Source of the DNA: Methylotenera sp.
GTDB lineage: Bacteria; Pseudomonadota; Gammaproteobacteria; Burkholderiales; Methylophilaceae
Direction: 5' to 3'
Assembly (NCBI GenBank): GCA_021732405.1
Contig: JAKFVB010000002.1
Location: forward strand, 1 to 64,000
DNA: 64,000 nucleotides
In this document: positions 8,654 to 18,587 of the stretch, in pieces
Layout of the letters: each line of letters begins with the position of its first letter
Position numbering within the stretch: position 1 is the stretch's first letter
Program-made: the position numbers and the translations under genes
The notes under the pieces: model-generated
The model's input: only the letters and a program-made list of their open reading frames with translations
What the model was told of the DNA's origin: nothing
Database searches by the model: none

Positions 8654-10230
8654 TGCACTACTTTCGCCTACTCATCATTATTTTCATCCTATTAAAATTT
8701 GGATTAGATGAATTCATCGGTGAGCACATCAGCTTTAAGCCTTTGCACAAACTCATCAAGGTATTATTTTTTTGGCGCAATATCGCGCTGCCAAGAGGCG
8801 TGCGCTTACGTTTAGCGCTAGAAAAATTAGGTCCATTATTTGTTAAATTTGGACAAATGTTATCAACACGCCGAGATTTACTGGCAACAGATGTGGCAAA
8901 TGAGTTGGCAAAACTACAAGATCAAGTGCCGCCTTTTCCTTTTTCGGAGGTACAAAAAAGTATTGAGACCGCATTTGAATTACCGCTAGACCAAGTTTAT
9001 AGCCATTTTGATACGGTTGCGGTTGCCAGTGCTTCGGTGGCACAAGTACACTTTGCCCTATTGCCAGATGGCCAGCCTGTGGCAGTAAAAGTATTGCGAC
9101 CTGGCATTTCTAAAGTCATAAATCAAGATTTACAGTTATTAAAATCATTGGCTTGGCTGTTGCAAACCGTTTCCAGCGAAGGTAAGCGCTTAAAACCTTT
9201 AGAAGTCGTCGATGAGTTCGCGCGCCACACCAAACATGAATTGGATTTGACCTTAGAAGCAGCTAATTGCAGTCAATTAGCACGTAACTTCGCTCAAAAT
9301 GACGAAATAAGAGCCAAACTACTGATTCCTGACGTGTATTGGGATTACTGCCGTAAAGAAGTGATGACCATGCAGCGCATGGTCGGCACACCGATTAGCC
9401 AAATTGATGTGTTGCGCGCAAAAGGCATAGATATCACCAAGCTTGCGCACGATGGCGTTGAAATCTTTTTTACGCAAGTGTTCCGCGATGGTTTCTTTCA
9501 CGCCGATATGCACCCTGGTAATATTCAGGTTGCTGATGAAGGACCAGACAAAGGTAAATACATCGCACTGGATTTTGGCATTATGGGTAGCTTAAGTGAT
9601 ACCGATAAATATTATCTCGCACGCAATTTTCTGGCTTTCTTTAATCGTGACTATCGCGATGTGGCAATCGCCCATATCGAATCGGGTTGGGTGCCAAAAG
9701 ACACCAATACAGACGAATTAGAAACCGCAATCCGTGCTATTTGTGAACCTATTTTTGATAAACCGTTGAAAGACATTTCTTTTGGCCGCACCTTATTAAG
9801 CTTGTTTCAAATGTCACGCCGCTTTGGCGTAGTCATTCAGCCGCAGCTTGTTATGTTGCAAAAAACGCTGCTCAATATTGAAGGCCTAGGCCGCGATTTA
9901 GATCCTAATATTGATTTATGGCAAACCGCCAAGCCGTTTTTAAAACGCTGGATGAGTGAGCAAGTGGGTTGGCGCAGCATGGTCAATACATTCAAAAAAG
10001 AGCTGCCATTTATCTTAAAAAATACGCCACAAATGCCGCGTTTGGTGCACCAGTTTTTGAATCAGCAAACCCATGCAGAGCAAGATATGCCTATGCGGGA
10101 AACCATGAACGCACTGATTAAAGCGCAGCAGAAGCAAGCGCGCTGGCAAAAAAGATTAACCTTAATTATTGGCGTTTTACTTGTATTGCAAATCGCTACC
10201 TTTATTGCTTTTGGTTTTAAATTTATTTAA
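8653..10230 (+). CDS. ubiB: Ubiquinone biosynthesis kinase-like protein UbiB
   Basis: Atypical (ABC1/ADCK) kinase-like ATPase required for ubiquinone synthesis, 525 aa. It shows the KxGQ motif in FVKFGQMLSTR (about 63-73), the alanine-rich loop AVASASVAQVH, the lysine in AVKVLRPG, HADMHPGNI and DFGIMG. The C-terminus has one or two membrane helices (LTLIIGVLLVLQIATFIAF), as is usual. The start codon overlaps the ubiJ stop, so the genes are translationally coupled. Confidence 0.96.
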   Translation: MHYFRLLIIIFILLKFGLDEFIGEHISFKPLHKLIKVLFFWRNIALPRGVRLRLALEKLGPLFVKFGQMLSTRRDLLATDVANELAKLQDQVPPFPFSEVQKSIETAFELPLDQVYSHFDTVAVASASVAQVHFALLPDGQPVAVKVLRPGISKVINQDLQLLKSLAWLLQTVSSEGKRLKPLEVVDEFARHTKHELDLTLEAANCSQLARNFAQNDEIRAKLLIPDVYWDYCRKEVMTMQRMVGTPISQIDVLRAKGIDITKLAHDGVEIFFTQVFRDGFFHADMHPGNIQVADEGPDKGKYIALDFGIMGSLSDTDKYYLARNFLAFFNRDYRDVAIAHIESGWVPKDTNTDELETAIRAICEPIFDKPLKDISFGRTLLSLFQMSRRFGVVIQPQLVMLQKTLLNIEGLGRDLDPNIDLWQTAKPFLKRWMSEQVGWRSMVNTFKKELPFILKNTPQMPRLVHQFLNQQTHAEQDMPMRETMNALIKAQQKQARWQKRLTLIIGVLLVLQIATFIAFGFKFI

Positions 10231-10248
10231 ATATTAGGAGTTAAAGTG

Positions 10249-10695
10249 ATGATAAAAATATTTTCCTGTTTAAGCCTTTGTTTGTTTTTAGCCTTCTCAA
10301 ATATCGTCATTGCCCAAGACTTAAGCCCTGTCGGCTTATGGAAAACCATTGATGACAAAACAGGCAAACCACGCTCACTTATCCGCATTAATGAAAACAA
10401 CGGTGAATTGAGTGCCGTTGTTGAAAAAGGCTTATTGGCAACAGATACTGGCGAAGCAACTTGTGATAAATGTACAGATGAGCGAAAAGACAAAAAAATT
10501 ATTGGCATGACGATTGCCAAAGGGCTTAAGAAAAATGGCAATCAATATGATGGCGGTGAAATACTAGACCCAAACAATGGCAAAATATATCGTTGCAAAA
10601 TGAAGTTGGATGAAACTGGCAATACTCTGGAAGTGCGCGGTTATATTGGCATATCGCTGCTTGGCCGCTCACAAGTTTGGAATCGGGTTGAATAA
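10249..10695 (+). CDS. Secreted DUF2147 protein
   Basis: 148-aa protein with a signal peptide (MIKIFSCLSLCLFLAFSNIVIAQD) and one DUF2147 domain, recognised by SPVGLWKTIDDKTGKPRS near the mature N-terminus and GGEILDPNNGKIYRCK. DUF2147 proteins are periplasmic or secreted and resemble lipocalin-like beta-barrels; no reaction is established. ATG 10249 follows AGGAG by eight bases; the GTG three bases earlier is possible. It lies 18 bases after ubiB, but a separate role is likely. Confidence 0.85.
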   Translation: MIKIFSCLSLCLFLAFSNIVIAQDLSPVGLWKTIDDKTGKPRSLIRINENNGELSAVVEKGLLATDTGEATCDKCTDERKDKKIIGMTIAKGLKKNGNQYDGGEILDPNNGKIYRCKMKLDETGNTLEVRGYIGISLLGRSQVWNRVE

Positions 10696-10730
10696 GCTAA
10701 CAAATAAAAAGTAAAGTAAGGAAAAGAGTC

Positions 10731-12161
10731 GTGCTGATTTGGTTTGTTGTTGCATATCTACTTGTTTCTATTGGCATAGGCTTAGTTGCGGCAACCCGCG
10801 TCCATAACACAAAAGACTACGCAGTAGCAGGCCGCCACTTACCTTTGCCTGTGGTGATGGCAACCGTTTTTGCCACATGGTTCGGTGCAGAGGCAGTATT
10901 TGGTGTCTCTGCCACCTTTGTGCAGGAAGGCTTAAATGGCGTGGTGGCAGATCCATTTGGCTCTAGCATGTGCTTAATTATTGCTGGCTTTTTCTTTTCT
11001 ACCCAACTCTACAAACTTAACATTATTACGCTGGGTGATTTTTACCGCATGCGTTACAACCGCACGGTAGAAGTGCTAACCACTATCGCTATTGTTGTAT
11101 CGTATTTAGGTTGGGTTGCTGCACAAATCAAAGCGCTAGGCTTAATTTTTAACATGATTACGCATGGTGCTATCAGTGAAGAAATGGGCATGATTATTGG
11201 CACTGCAATCGTATTAACTTACACAACATTAGGCGGCATGTTATCAGTAGCCGTGCTGGATTTTGTGCAGATGATCGTGGTGATTGGCGGCTTACTTTAC
11301 ATAGGCAGCATTGTATCTGGCATGACAGGTGGCGTCGCACCTGTGATTGAACATGCAAGAGCCGCTGGCAAACTAGATTTCTTCCCCAAAGGCAGCGATA
11401 TCTGGGTGTGGATTACATTTCTGGGTGGCTGGGTGACCATGATGTTAGGTAGCATTCCGCAACAAGATGTTTTTCAGCGCATCACTTCCGCCAAAAGTGC
11501 AAAAATCGCGCTGTGGGGCTCTGTTTTAGGCGCAAGCGTCTATTTCTGTTTCACTTTTGTGCCTATGTTTATTGCTTATTCTGCCACGTTAATCGACCCT
11601 GTCGTGTTTGGTAAACTGGTACAAGAAGATTCTCAGCGTGTGCTGCCAACCTTGGTTTTAACGCATACGCCATTGTTGGCACAGGCCATTTTCTTTGGCG
11701 CTGTGTTGTCAGCCATCATGAGCTGCTCATCAGCCACCCTACTCGCGCCATCTGTCAGCTTTGCAGAGAATATTGTTAAAGCTTATGTGCCCAATATGAG
11801 TGACGCTGCATTTTTGCGGGTAATGCGGATTTGCTTAATTGGGTTTGCGCTATGTGTGCTGCTTTATGCGTTAAATTCTGATTTAACTATTTTTGGCATG
11901 GTCGAATCTGCCTACAAAATCACGTTAGCAGGTGCGTTTATACCGCTAGTGTTTGGTGCTTTTTGGAAACACTCAACCAGTCAAGGTGCCATGTTTGCTA
12001 TTATTGGCGGTATTGGTAGCTGGCTAATCATTGAGCTGTCGCTAGGTGAAGCAAGCTTAATTCCACCACAGTTAATTGGCTTAGCGGTGAGCACTGCAGG
12101 GATGATCATTGGCTCATTATTGCCACAAAGAATAGGCGTGGTTTATATACACGAAAACTAA
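10731..12161 (+). CDS. Sodium:solute symporter (SSS family)
   Basis: Inner-membrane transporter of 476 aa with about 13 hydrophobic helices. The N-terminal TKDYAVAGRHLPLP and ATWFGAEAVFG blocks, TYTTLGGMLSVAVLDFVQM, and PQQDVFQRITSAKSA are SSS hallmarks (the PutP/PanF group). The substrate cannot be read from sequence. The start is GTG at 10731 with AAGGAA eight to ten bases upstream. It ends 11 bases from the stop of the convergent glycosyltransferase, with no strong terminator between them. Confidence 0.9.
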   Translation: MLIWFVVAYLLVSIGIGLVAATRVHNTKDYAVAGRHLPLPVVMATVFATWFGAEAVFGVSATFVQEGLNGVVADPFGSSMCLIIAGFFFSTQLYKLNIITLGDFYRMRYNRTVEVLTTIAIVVSYLGWVAAQIKALGLIFNMITHGAISEEMGMIIGTAIVLTYTTLGGMLSVAVLDFVQMIVVIGGLLYIGSIVSGMTGGVAPVIEHARAAGKLDFFPKGSDIWVWITFLGGWVTMMLGSIPQQDVFQRITSAKSAKIALWGSVLGASVYFCFTFVPMFIAYSATLIDPVVFGKLVQEDSQRVLPTLVLTHTPLLAQAIFFGAVLSAIMSCSSATLLAPSVSFAENIVKAYVPNMSDAAFLRVMRICLIGFALCVLLYALNSDLTIFGMVESAYKITLAGAFIPLVFGAFWKHSTSQGAMFAIIGGIGSWLIIELSLGEASLIPPQLIGLAVSTAGMIIGSLLPQRIGVVYIHEN

Positions 12162-12172
12162 TGCTTTGCTTA

Positions 12173-13426
12173 TTATCTATTAGTAGCATACTTAACCAAT
12201 GCGGGATGCATAATTTCAAGGCGCTTTTCATGCATTTTTTTGTGCGTCATATTGCTAACCGCGTCTATGCAGGCGCTGCTTAAACTCACCAAAGCCTGTC
12301 TGTTTTGAATCACTGCAATCAGTTGATTTTTTAAGCTACTCATATCGCCAGTTTTAAAAAAGTAGCCACTTTTTTGATTTTCCACACACTGCATCAAGCC
12401 CGCCGTATCCGCACACAAAACAGGTAAGGCCTGAGAAAACGCGTCAAATACATTTCTAGGTTGTTCATCCGACAAGCTGGGGATAACCATCAAATCATAA
12501 TGATGCAGCAAGTTAAAAAAATCAGCGCCATATTTTATAGTGCCGCATAATTTAATATTTGCTTGCTTTTTATTGGCTAAAATTAGCTGCTCACATTCAT
12601 GTAGCAAACTCCCATCTCCAACTATATCCAGCGATAAAAGATAGCCTTTATCAAGCAGATCGCTCACTGCCTGAATGAGCAACAATATGCCTTTTTCAAA
12701 TACTAATCGGCCTGCGAATATTAGCTTGATGGGCGCATTAATTTGAGCAGATTTAAATTGAATCAAGCTATCCAACAATTCAGGCTTCGCAATATTATCG
12801 GCATCTATCCAAGTTGCAGGGATAACAAAGCCTTTGTGCTGTTGATTACCTAATAAGGTTTTTTTATAGGCTTCTTGCGTAAATGTACTTAAGTCTGCAC
12901 TTTGTACGCACCATTTATTCAAATTTTCGCAAATAGTTGCGCGAATTTTTTGCTTAATACTGCCTTTTTGCCCCTTAGGAATACGCCAAAAGGCAGACTC
13001 TACATTGATAAAATGAAAGCGCTTTTTAAAAACAAGCATAGGGCAAATAAACCAAGCCTCTGGAATCGGCCAACTTGCTACACCACTGTGTACAATCTCA
13101 GATTTTTTTACTTCTTGCCAAATGATACTGGTCGTTTTAGGTAATAGAAACAAGCCATGTAACGTGTTTTTTGGTTTTGTAATCATCACAAAACGCACAT
13201 TTTTTAAAGCTGGATTATTTTCAATTTCTACCGCATCTGCGTACGGTGCTTCATCCGAAAAATAAGAAATCAGCGTTAAGTTTTCAATATATTGTGTGTG
13301 CTCGATTAAATCTTTAGCCCATGCCAGTGAAATACATAATTTATTTTGCGCATTACGCATATAAGGCACTGAAAACAAAACCAATAAATACGGTTCAGAT
13401 ATTTTAAGCAGGTTCATATTTCTCAC
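12173..13426 (-). CDS. Glycosyltransferase family 4-like protein
   Basis: GT-B glycosyltransferase (417 aa). The C-terminal half shows KLIFAGRLVFEKGILLLI, LDIVGDGSLL and VIPSLSDEQPRNVFDAF, the nucleotide-sugar-binding region of group 1 enzymes. The second glutamate of the usual E-x7-E motif is not obvious (DEQPRNVFDAF), so the donor site is somewhat diverged. Acceptor and product are unknown; a surface polysaccharide or glycolipid is plausible. The start is either GTG 13426 or ATG 13417. It is the last gene of the minus-strand run beginning with the ABC ATPase, 34 bases after mutM. Confidence 0.8.
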   Translation of the reverse strand: MRNMNLLKISEPYLLVLFSVPYMRNAQNKLCISLAWAKDLIEHTQYIENLTLISYFSDEAPYADAVEIENNPALKNVRFVMITKPKNTLHGLFLLPKTTSIIWQEVKKSEIVHSGVASWPIPEAWFICPMLVFKKRFHFINVESAFWRIPKGQKGSIKQKIRATICENLNKWCVQSADLSTFTQEAYKKTLLGNQQHKGFVIPATWIDADNIAKPELLDSLIQFKSAQINAPIKLIFAGRLVFEKGILLLIQAVSDLLDKGYLLSLDIVGDGSLLHECEQLILANKKQANIKLCGTIKYGADFFNLLHHYDLMVIPSLSDEQPRNVFDAFSQALPVLCADTAGLMQCVENQKSGYFFKTGDMSSLKNQLIAVIQNRQALVSLSSACIDAVSNMTHKKMHEKRLEIMHPALVKYATNR

Positions 13427-13459
13427 TACGCCACATTATCAATGCTCATATTAGGGTAA

Positions 13460-14305
13460 TTATTGCCGTGGCTGACAGTTTGCGCAATAAAAAGTAGAGC
13501 GTTGCCCCAAGCGAATGTTTTTGATTGCACTTTTGCATACTTTGCATGGCTCATCCGTTCGCCCATACACAAAATATTCCTGCTGAAAATAACCAGGATT
13601 ACCATCTGCGCCAAAAAAATCGCGTAAGCTACTGCCGCCAGCATTCAAGGCGGCATTGAGTGTAGATTTTATTTCAGCGACTAATTTTTCACACGTTTTG
13701 AGGGTTAAGTTTTTTGCTGGTGTCTCCGGATGTATGCGCGCGCGGAATAAAGATTCCGAAGCGTAAATATTACCCACTCCCACCACTAAGTGACTATCCA
13801 TTATGGCAACTTTAATCGCTGCCGTTCGGGTACGGATTGCATCGTATAAATACTGCGCACTAAAGCCGTCTTCAAGCGGCTCTGGGCCAAGTACGCTAAT
13901 GAGCACATGCTCGTTTGGATTATTTCCTGCCCACAATACTGCGCCAAAACGGCGGGGGTCGCGCAGCCTTAGAACTTTGCCATCATCGAATACAATATCA
14001 AAGTGATCATGCTTTTCAGGCGGATAATTGCGCTCTAGCAAGCAAATACGGCCAGACATGCCTAAATGCAGCAGCAAAGTTCCGAATGTGACAATCTTAT
14101 CTTCTGACATTTCGCCGAAATCAGCCAAAATATACTTGGCTCGGCGCGTTAAGTTGAGTAGTTTTTTGCCGTGCAGGGTTTGCGGCAAATGTGCTGGAAT
14201 TGGCCAGCGCATGCTGGCATTGCGAATCACCACTGCGGTGACACCTTGATTAATTAATGGCAGCAGCCCGCGGCGTGTGATTTCTACCTCGGGTAATTCA
14301 GGCAT
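13460..14305 (-). CDS. mutM: Formamidopyrimidine-DNA glycosylase MutM (Fpg)
   Basis: Bifunctional DNA glycosylase/AP lyase that removes 8-oxoguanine and formamidopyrimidines. The 281-aa protein starts PELPEVE after Met, with the catalytic Pro1-Glu2. It has the helix-two-turn-helix HLVVGVGNIYASESL and ends in a zinc finger (CKVCKSA ... FYCANCQ). Length and motifs are fully normal. It starts 12 bases after the DUF4340 gene and is probably co-transcribed with the ABC cluster. Confidence 0.97.
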   Translation of the reverse strand: MPELPEVEITRRGLLPLINQGVTAVVIRNASMRWPIPAHLPQTLHGKKLLNLTRRAKYILADFGEMSEDKIVTFGTLLLHLGMSGRICLLERNYPPEKHDHFDIVFDDGKVLRLRDPRRFGAVLWAGNNPNEHVLISVLGPEPLEDGFSAQYLYDAIRTRTAAIKVAIMDSHLVVGVGNIYASESLFRARIHPETPAKNLTLKTCEKLVAEIKSTLNAALNAGGSSLRDFFGADGNPGYFQQEYFVYGRTDEPCKVCKSAIKNIRLGQRSTFYCANCQPRQ

Positions 14306-14317
14306 GTGCGCTAATCG

Positions 14318-15211
14318 CTATTTTAGATTGATGGGTGGATTCAACATGGTAAATCCGACATCATTGGTAAAGTGATACAAAATACCTTCGTCAGGACGAC
14401 CTAGCAACAATTCTGGCGACTCTTGAATTTTATCGAAATGAATTTTTTTGCCATCTTTTAGCTTCACTTCAAATGATGGATAAGTGGTCTTGCGGTCTGG
14501 CGTGTAAAGCTCTACCGATTTAGCTGGGCTTTGCTTCCAGCTAAAATCTAGCCATTCATTCATTTCATTTTGAGTTGGTTTTGCTTGCGCAATATTCACT
14601 TTCCAATTGCCATCAGTTATGTCCACATTTAATCGCGTTTCTTCCCACTGCTCTAAGTGTGAAAAATCAAAGCCAGCAATTTGTTTGGCTTCGGCAGGTG
14701 AAAGCGGTAACTTATCGATTAGCTCAACGCTTTGTACGCTGGCAGCTTCTGAATAGCCGCCATGAATTAAGTAAACTGCATCTTTATAAGCTAAATATTG
14801 TTGTTCGGTCACTGGATTATAAGTGCCGAATACAAACTCTTCGGTGCCCTTAGTGCCAGTGAGCTGCAATTTAAGTGGCGGATTATTTAAGCCATACTTT
14901 TCTAAATCTTTCGCAGAAAACTTATCTTCACTGGTCGCTGCAATAATAGACAAAATACGTTGTACTGACATTTGATCGGCACGCGCTTTATAAGGCGCTG
15001 TCATCAGCCAAAAGCCGTCTTTTTTTTCAAAACTGACGGCTTTTAATGCAGGAAACTCTACTTTAATCGCAGTAAAATCGACTAATTTAAGTTCAGAAAC
15101 AGCGTACTCAACAGGTGCGTTAACAGTTGCTTGTGGGCGCAAATATAAAAACGCAACCAGACCGCCGATGACCAACAACATCACCACATTTAATATCCAT
15201 CTGTTTTTCAT
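14318..15211 (-). CDS. DUF4340 membrane-anchored protein
   Basis: 297 aa with one N-terminal membrane helix (WILNVVMLLVIGGLVAFLYL, about residues 4-23) and a periplasmic region carrying DUF4340 repeats (FEKKDGFWLM; LEKYGLNNPPLKLQL). DUF4340 proteins regularly lie next to Gld-like ABC systems and are assumed to be an accessory subunit. It is 27 bases downstream of the GldG-like gene. No enzymatic residues are recognised. Confidence 0.85.
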   Translation of the reverse strand: MKNRWILNVVMLLVIGGLVAFLYLRPQATVNAPVEYAVSELKLVDFTAIKVEFPALKAVSFEKKDGFWLMTAPYKARADQMSVQRILSIIAATSEDKFSAKDLEKYGLNNPPLKLQLTGTKGTEEFVFGTYNPVTEQQYLAYKDAVYLIHGGYSEAASVQSVELIDKLPLSPAEAKQIAGFDFSHLEQWEETRLNVDITDGNWKVNIAQAKPTQNEMNEWLDFSWKQSPAKSVELYTPDRKTTYPSFEVKLKDGKKIHFDKIQESPELLLGRPDEGILYHFTNDVGFTMLNPPINLK

Positions 15212-15238
15212 TGATTGATTAACCTGTATTTGTATATT

Positions 15239-16633
15239 TTAAGCTTTTCTGCGCTTCCACCACAGCCAAAAGCCTGCTACAAAAAATCCCAATGGTATAA
15301 AAAATTGAAACCCATGGAATACTGTCCAAGCGACAGCACGCCCTGTATCATCACTTGGAATCGTCACATTAATATCTTTAAGTGGCATTGGCTGTATGGT
15401 GATTAACTTGTCGTCTCCTGCCAGCCAATTCACAATATTCACGCCAAAATCTAAATTACCACCGTTAGTAATAAACGTATTGGATAAAAAGTTTGCATTG
15501 CCCATCACCACCACACGTTGGCCTTTTTTACCGTATTCACGCTCTAATGCCACACCAATATTGATAGGGCCGCGCTTATCCACTTGCGCATCAAAAGACA
15601 CTTTTTGATTACTGACCCCTACAGGTGATTTATCTGATTCTAGCCAACCGTTTGGCGCAACTTCAACCAAGCGACCCACTTTCCAGCCAAACTCATCTGA
15701 AGCATGCGCATCTACCTCATGCGCCTCTGGAAAAAGTGTGCGCAACTGAAAATTACGGGTAATCGCATGGTCACCATAAGTGCTGTTAAATGCCACTTTG
15801 GCATCAGCACCGTATTGCGCAGCAGACATATCTACAGCAATTCCAGGTGACACCGTAATGCCTAAATAATCAGCAACTTCTTTCATACCACGCAAATTAT
15901 TATCATCAAACAGCCACAATAAATTGCCGCCAGATTCTAAATACGCTTTGATTTTTTTTGCTTCAATTTCGCTCACATCTACTTGCGGGCTAGCAATCAC
16001 CAGCATTGCACCATTGGCTGGCACAGCTTGCGCAATGGTTAAATCAGGGTTGGCAAATTTAAAGCCTTTCGCTTCTAATTGTTTACCAAATTCGCCAATA
16101 TCGTGATTTTTAATCCCTTGCAAATGACGTTCCCCATGACCATCCAAAAACATCACTGCCTGCGTATTCGTACGTGATAAACGCACTAATAAGTTGGTCA
16201 TTTCCTGCTCGGCAAAAGGCGGATTAATATGTTCAGAACGTTTGTTATACTCCACTACTGTTTCGCCATCCTGTTTTACCCCTGCTTCTTGTGCTAATTT
16301 TGGCTCTTCAGAGGGATTAATAAACGTCAACGTGACATTTTTTTTCTCACGTTGATAACGCGCAACAAAATCAATCATACCTTTCCTAAAGGTATCACCG
16401 CGGTTCGCATCATCGTTAGTGGCATACACCGTAATATTCACAGGGTCTTTCATCTGCTTCAGAATATTTATGCTACCTTGCGTAAGAATATTGCGGTTAG
16501 CTTGAGTAATGTCTTTGGCGACACGATTCTGACTCGTTAAATAGCCAACTAATACCACCAACAAAATAAATAAAACGACAAATAGCCAACTTTGTGCCAG
16601 CATTTGAAAACGTAAATTGCGATTAATTTTCAT
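15239..16633 (-). CDS. Gld-type ABC auxiliary protein (GldG-like, ABC_transp_aux)
   Basis: 464-aa protein with an N-terminal membrane helix (about 12-33), a large extracytoplasmic domain and a C-terminal helix followed by a basic tail (WLWWKRRKA). The motifs VTLTFINPSEEP and MFLDGHGERHLQGI fit the 'ABC-type uncharacterized transport system involved in gliding motility, auxiliary component' family. In non-gliding bacteria the substrate is unknown. It is transcribed with the permease 13 bases upstream and the DUF4340 gene downstream. Confidence 0.87.
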   Translation of the reverse strand: MKINRNLRFQMLAQSWLFVVLFILLVVLVGYLTSQNRVAKDITQANRNILTQGSINILKQMKDPVNITVYATNDDANRGDTFRKGMIDFVARYQREKKNVTLTFINPSEEPKLAQEAGVKQDGETVVEYNKRSEHINPPFAEQEMTNLLVRLSRTNTQAVMFLDGHGERHLQGIKNHDIGEFGKQLEAKGFKFANPDLTIAQAVPANGAMLVIASPQVDVSEIEAKKIKAYLESGGNLLWLFDDNNLRGMKEVADYLGITVSPGIAVDMSAAQYGADAKVAFNSTYGDHAITRNFQLRTLFPEAHEVDAHASDEFGWKVGRLVEVAPNGWLESDKSPVGVSNQKVSFDAQVDKRGPINIGVALEREYGKKGQRVVVMGNANFLSNTFITNGGNLDFGVNIVNWLAGDDKLITIQPMPLKDINVTIPSDDTGRAVAWTVFHGFQFFIPLGFFVAGFWLWWKRRKA

Positions 16634-16646
16634 ACGAAGTATCCGA

Positions 16647-17393
16647 TTAGCCTCTTAAACGGTCTGCATCTAAGCGACGAATGGTTAATGTTAAAAAAGT
16701 AATAATAAATAAAACAAAGTAAGCAAGATCAGCGGTATCAATCAAGCCACCAGCAAATGACTGAAAATGGCGCATTAATGATAGTTGCGCCATGGTATTA
16801 CTGGGGTCACCTGCAAAAAATCGATCTAAAATCATTAGCGCAAAAAGTGCAATAAAACTCAAGATAGCTGCTACGACTGGTTGCGAAGTTAAGCTTGAAA
16901 AATATAATCCTAACGCGGAAAAGCTAGCGACCAATAAAAACAAGCCCAATGAGTTGGCTAAAATATAGCCAAAATCAATATCCGACCAAATATTGAGCGT
17001 AAATAACATTAATGCGATGTACACAATTAAGATGCTTAGAAATGCTACTAAGCCGACAAATTTACCTAATACAACTTCAGTTAATGAGATAGGCGCACTG
17101 AATAAAAACGGTAACGTCTGGCTGCGGCGCTCTTCACTAATTAAGCGCATTGACAATAACGGCACAGCAAACAACATAATAAATGAAGCCAACCCGTACA
17201 CGGTTTGTCCGACAAACTGCGTTACACCATAACGCTCTGCTGGGCGAATCGCGCCAGACATCACTTCAAAATAGTCATTGACGCCATTTAAATAATAAGT
17301 ACCAAATGCAAACATTAAAAGGGCCAGAATAATCCAGCCCATGGGGGAAGCAAATACACTTTTGAGTTCTTTTCTTGCCACGTTTAAAATCAT
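16647..17393 (-). CDS. ABC transporter permease (ABC-2 type, GldF-like)
   Basis: 248-aa membrane protein with about six helices. The N-terminal ARKELKSVFASPMGWIILAL and the ISEERRSQTLPFLFSAPIS cytoplasmic loop are typical of ABC-2 permeases of the Gld/Nos type. It would form the membrane channel with the ATPase 11 bases upstream. No substrate can be assigned. Confidence 0.9.
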   Translation of the reverse strand: MILNVARKELKSVFASPMGWIILALLMFAFGTYYLNGVNDYFEVMSGAIRPAERYGVTQFVGQTVYGLASFIMLFAVPLLSMRLISEERRSQTLPFLFSAPISLTEVVLGKFVGLVAFLSILIVYIALMLFTLNIWSDIDFGYILANSLGLFLLVASFSALGLYFSSLTSQPVVAAILSFIALFALMILDRFFAGDPSNTMAQLSLMRHFQSFAGGLIDTADLAYFVLFIITFLTLTIRRLDADRLRG

Positions 17394-17404
17394 GTTTTAT
17401 TCCT

Positions 17405-18358
17405 TTAGGCAGCTGACGCTTCGGCTACTGCGGCGTCTTGATAGGTTAATTGCACAAACACATCTTCCAAACTGGTTTGGTCTGGCGCAATTTGGTATAA
17501 ACCCCAACCGTTTTTAACCGCGGCCTGCACGATTGCTTCGTGCGGCATGCTGTCTTCCGCAAAACGTACGCGCATCATATTGTTTTCTAAGGCTTCCGCT
17601 TCACTCACGCCTGCAATTTGCAATAAATCGGATACTTGTGGCGCATTTTTAAAACCGATTAATAATTTGTTACCGATGCGCTGACGTTTTAGCACATCAA
17701 TACCGCCATTAAATACCAGCTTGCCCTTGTCAATAATCTGAACATGGTCACACACCATTTCAACTTCTGGCAAAATATGCGTAGAAAGAATCACACTGTG
17801 GTCAGTGCCAATTTCACGAATCAGTGTACGGATATCACGGATTTGAATCGGGTCTAAACCAACAGTTGGCTCATCCAGAATCACTACCATCGGGTTATGG
17901 ATAATGGCTTGCGCAATGCCGACGCGCTGCTGATAGCCGTTCGATAGATTCTCAATTAAGCGCTTGCTCATATGGGTTAAACCGCAACGCTCTTTGGCAT
18001 TATCAACGGCTTTTTTGATATTGCGACTAGAAACTCTATGCAATCTTGCTGCGATGGTTAAATATTCATCTACGGTGAATTCTTTATATAGCGGACGCAT
18101 TTCAGGCAAATAACCGATTAATGCTTTGGCTTCTTTGGGGTTTTCAATCATATCAATGCCACAGATTTTGACTGAACCAGCGCTTGGCGCCAAGTTGCCT
18201 GTCAGCATTTTCATGGTAGTGGATTTGCCTGCACCGTTTGGGCCTAAAAACCCCAATACCTGGCCTTGGGTTAAATTAAAGCTCACATTACTCACTGCCT
18301 CACGGCCACCGTAAATACGTGTCAGCTCCAAAGCTTCTACTGTTAAATTTGTCATCAT
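17405..18358 (-). CDS. ABC transporter ATP-binding protein (GldA-like)
   Basis: 317-aa ATPase: Walker A GPNGAGKST (about 36-44), signature LSNGYQQRV, Walker B VVILDEP and the H-loop ILSTHILPEVE. The C-terminal about 90 residues form the extra domain of drug/Gld-type exporters. It is the first gene of the minus-strand operon (ATPase, permease, GldG-like, DUF4340, mutM, glycosyltransferase). Two consecutive ATGs (18358 and 18355) can serve as start. Its promoter must lie in the 230-base divergent gap with the TPR gene. Confidence 0.92.
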   Translation of the reverse strand: MMTNLTVEALELTRIYGGREAVSNVSFNLTQGQVLGFLGPNGAGKSTTMKMLTGNLAPSAGSVKICGIDMIENPKEAKALIGYLPEMRPLYKEFTVDEYLTIAARLHRVSSRNIKKAVDNAKERCGLTHMSKRLIENLSNGYQQRVGIAQAIIHNPMVVILDEPTVGLDPIQIRDIRTLIREIGTDHSVILSTHILPEVEMVCDHVQIIDKGKLVFNGGIDVLKRQRIGNKLLIGFKNAPQVSDLLQIAGVSEAEALENNMMRVRFAEDSMPHEAIVQAAVKNGWGLYQIAPDQTSLEDVFVQLTYQDAAVAEASAA

Positions 18359-18587
18359 TATTGTCTTGATTCGTTGCCTAAACTCACAGGCTTTTAAGAA
18401 ACAAAATCGCTAGATTAGTTTCAAGCAAAAAGTTATAGTCTTAATATAAATACAAATGAAATATTACTTAACCTTTAATTATGGATGAACTTGCATTAAC
18501 TGTCACGGACTAAACACTATTGGCAAACAATGTTGCTAAAAATTGGTGCTTAAATCAAGCCTTACAAAAGTATATGGAAACCAAATA